The notes beneath the pieces are model-generated. The model did no database searches. It was given only the letters and a program-made list of their open reading frames with translations, and was not told the origin of the DNA. Of a stretch of 7,117 nucleotides of DNA, positions 5,963 through 7,117 are shown piece by piece. The translations under genes and the position numbers were made by a program. Position 1 is the stretch's first letter, and each line of letters opens with the position of its first letter. This DNA is from JALYTZ01 sp036559125. GTDB taxonomy: Bacteria > Vulcanimicrobiota > Vulcanimicrobiia > Vulcanimicrobiales > Vulcanimicrobiaceae. The DNA is taken from the NCBI GenBank assembly GCA_036559125.1, contig DATBTT010000035.1, positions 1-7,117 of the forward strand, read 5' to 3'.

Positions 5963-6847
5963 ATGGCCCGTTTCGCGGGGATTTATGTCGCGGTCATCAC
6001 GCCGTTTACTGCGGACGATCGCGTTGACTACGCGCGGCTCACCGAACACGTCGAATGGCTGATCGCGCAAGGCGTGCACGGGATCGTGCCCTCCGGGTCG
6101 TGCGCCGAATACGCGGCACTGTCCGATGAAGAGCGCGCGCGCACCGTCGAACTGATCGCGCGTTTGTGCAAAGGCCGCGCGCACGTGCTCGTCGGGACAG
6201 GCGCGTCGTCTACTGCAAAGGCGGTGAAGTGGGCAGAGCACGCCGCCTCGTGCGGGGCGCAAGGCATCATGGCGTTACCGCCGGGTTCGTACCGCCCGAG
6301 CCGGCGCGAACTCGTCGCCTGGTACGGTGCGCTTGCTACTGTTGGTTTGCCGGTGGTCGCGTACAACAATCCATTCGATACGACGGTCGACCTGACGCCC
6401 GGCGTGTTGGCGGAACTCGCTACGATCGACAACGTCGTCGCCGTGAAGGAATACTCGGGAGACGTGCGCCGCATTCCGGTGATTCTCGAGACTACCGATT
6501 TAGAAGTGCTCGTCGGCTGCGACGACATCGCGCTCGAAGGTTTGTTGGCAGGCGCGACGGGGTGGATCGCGGGTTTGACTAACGTCCTCGTGCGGGAATC
6601 GCTCGACCTGTATGCGTTTGCGATGGCCGGCGACGTGCGTGCCGCGCTGCCGCTCTACCACAAATTGCTGCCGCTCTTTCGATACGACGCGCGACCGACG
6701 TTCGTGCAGGCGATCAAATACGCGTTCGAATGCATCGGCAAGCCGGCCGGCGCGACGCGCGGCCCGCGCTTGCCGCTTGAGGATGCTGACAAACGCGCGA
6801 TCGCCGATGCGCTGGAGCAGTTCGTACCCCTCGTCGCGCGGGTATGA
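5963..6847 (+). CDS. lhpC: DapA-family lyase, probable 1-pyrroline-4-hydroxy-2-carboxylate deaminase
   Basis: A 294-residue class I aldolase/lyase with a TIM barrel. The Schiff-base lysine is Lys162 in VVAVKEYSGD, and the catalytic tyrosine is Tyr134 in VVAYNNP. By motif alignment it lacks features of the lysine-pathway enzyme. The GTTGE loop reads GSCAE (45-49). The PYYNRP segment carrying the relay tyrosine reads PGSYRP (107-112). The carboxylate-binding Arg after YNxP is replaced by Asp139. It is therefore unlikely to be dihydrodipicolinate synthase. In this context it should deaminate and dehydrate 1-pyrroline-4-hydroxy-2-carboxylate, releasing ammonia and 2-oxoglutarate semialdehyde, the aldehyde dehydrogenase substrate. 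Its stop overlaps the next start as ATGA (6844-6847). The symbol is by analogy; other DapA-family activities (keto-sugar-acid lyases, for example) are possible but fit the neighbours less well. Confidence 0.85.
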   Translation: MARFAGIYVAVITPFTADDRVDYARLTEHVEWLIAQGVHGIVPSGSCAEYAALSDEERARTVELIARLCKGRAHVLVGTGASSTAKAVKWAEHAASCGAQGIMALPPGSYRPSRRELVAWYGALATVGLPVVAYNNPFDTTVDLTPGVLAELATIDNVVAVKEYSGDVRRIPVILETTDLEVLVGCDDIALEGLLAGATGWIAGLTNVLVRESLDLYAFAMAGDVRAALPLYHKLLPLFRYDARPTFVQAIKYAFECIGKPAGATRGPRLPLEDADKRAIADALEQFVPLVARV

Positions 6848-7110
6848 TGCCGGACCGCGATTGCATCGTAACGTTCGACGGTCGCGACGTTCACGCGCGC
6901 GCCGGGCAGAGCGTCGCGTCGGCGCTGCTCGCGGCCGATATCATGGCGTTGCGGGAAACGCGCGTCGGCGCGCGCCCGCGCGGAATCTTCTGCGGAATGG
7001 GCATCTGTTTCGACTGCCTGGTCGTGGTCGATGGTATGCCCAACGTGCGCGCGTGCGTCGAACCGGTACGCGAGGGCATGCGCGTCGAGCGTCAGCGCGG
7101 CACGGGATGA
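6844..7110 (+). CDS. lhpF: Small [2Fe-2S] ferredoxin-like subunit of the dehydrogenase
   Basis: An 88-residue protein of the (2Fe-2S)-binding family found as small subunits of amine dehydrogenases and opine/cyanide oxidases (HcnA- or LhpF-like). The four cluster ligands are Cys50, Cys55, Cys58 and Cys71, spaced C-x4-C-x2-C-x12-C, within GIFCGMGICFDC and NVRAC. An extra Cys7 is outside the motif. An N-terminal beta-grasp segment (VTFDGRDVHARAGQSVASAL, 9-28) matches the usual layout. It should pass electrons between the flavin subunits of the hydroxyproline dehydrogenase. The first ATG, which overlaps the deaminase stop, is used; a second ATG at 6847 is equally in frame and would shorten the protein by one residue. 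No clear Shine-Dalgarno is present, so coupled translation is likely. It overlaps the following ATG by 4 bp. Confidence 0.85.
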   Translation: MMPDRDCIVTFDGRDVHARAGQSVASALLAADIMALRETRVGARPRGIFCGMGICFDCLVVVDGMPNVRACVEPVREGMRVERQRGTG

Positions 7111-7117
7111 ACGCGGA
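7107..7117 (+). CDS. Start of a downstream gene, cut by the window edge
   Basis: ATG 7107 overlaps the preceding TGA as ATGA, like other junctions in this operon, and opens a frame reading M-N-A before the window ends. Nothing of the product can be seen. From the organisation of LhpBEF and opine-oxidase clusters, an FAD/NAD(P)-binding oxidoreductase subunit (LhpE/HcnB-like) is the expected neighbour, but this is inference only. Confidence 0.4.

Noticed and set aside
5963..6847. Lysine-biosynthesis dihydrodipicolinate synthase
   Set aside because: The GTTGE loop, relay tyrosine segment and carboxylate Arg are all altered, and the neighbours are catabolic.

Overview
The window is a compact, GC-rich bacterial catabolic locus. 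It encodes almost the whole epimerase route for trans-4-hydroxy-L-proline breakdown: a proline-racemase-family epimerase with both catalytic cysteines, a FAD amine dehydrogenase with a small [2Fe-2S] partner, a DapA-family lyase that has lost lysine-pathway residues, and an aldehyde dehydrogenase. The inferred flow is trans-4-hydroxy-L-proline -> cis-4-hydroxy-D-proline -> 1-pyrroline-4-hydroxy-2-carboxylate -> 2-oxoglutarate semialdehyde -> 2-oxoglutarate. The roles come from family motifs plus co-occurrence. The same families also serve other proline derivatives, so the exact substrate is inferred.

Layout: (1) positions 2-224 hold a non-coding array of 25-bp repeats with one inverted copy. 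(2) An MFS transporter (+, 245-1624) follows. (3) It converges on an aldehyde dehydrogenase (-, 1629-3056) with a 4-bp gap. (4) A 38-bp intergenic control region (3057-3094) holds two face-to-face promoters within one imperfect 34-bp palindrome (3059-3092). (5) A + strand operon follows: GntR/FCD regulator, FAD dehydrogenase, epimerase, DapA-type deaminase, [2Fe-2S] subunit, and the first codons of another gene cut by the window edge. Junctions overlap by 4, 11, 4 and 4 bp. The one real gap (15 bp, before the deaminase) contains a near-perfect Shine-Dalgarno sequence.

The most notable signal is the control region. Both strands show a -35/17-bp/-10 promoter, each followed by exactly 7 nt and then a start codon, so both the dehydrogenase and the regulator are predicted to be translated from leaderless mRNAs. 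The palindrome overlaps all four promoter boxes, so a dimeric regulator bound there, most simply the GntR protein, could switch both directions at once.

Organism: GC-rich codon use, dense packing, and the CTTCGACAAGCTCAGCATGAC-type repeat fit a high-GC environmental bacterium. From memory this repeat style is common in several uncultivated lineages (for example Eremiobacterota/Vulcanimicrobiota) and in sphingomonads. The assignment is low confidence. No RNA genes, insertion sequences or CRISPR arrays were seen.
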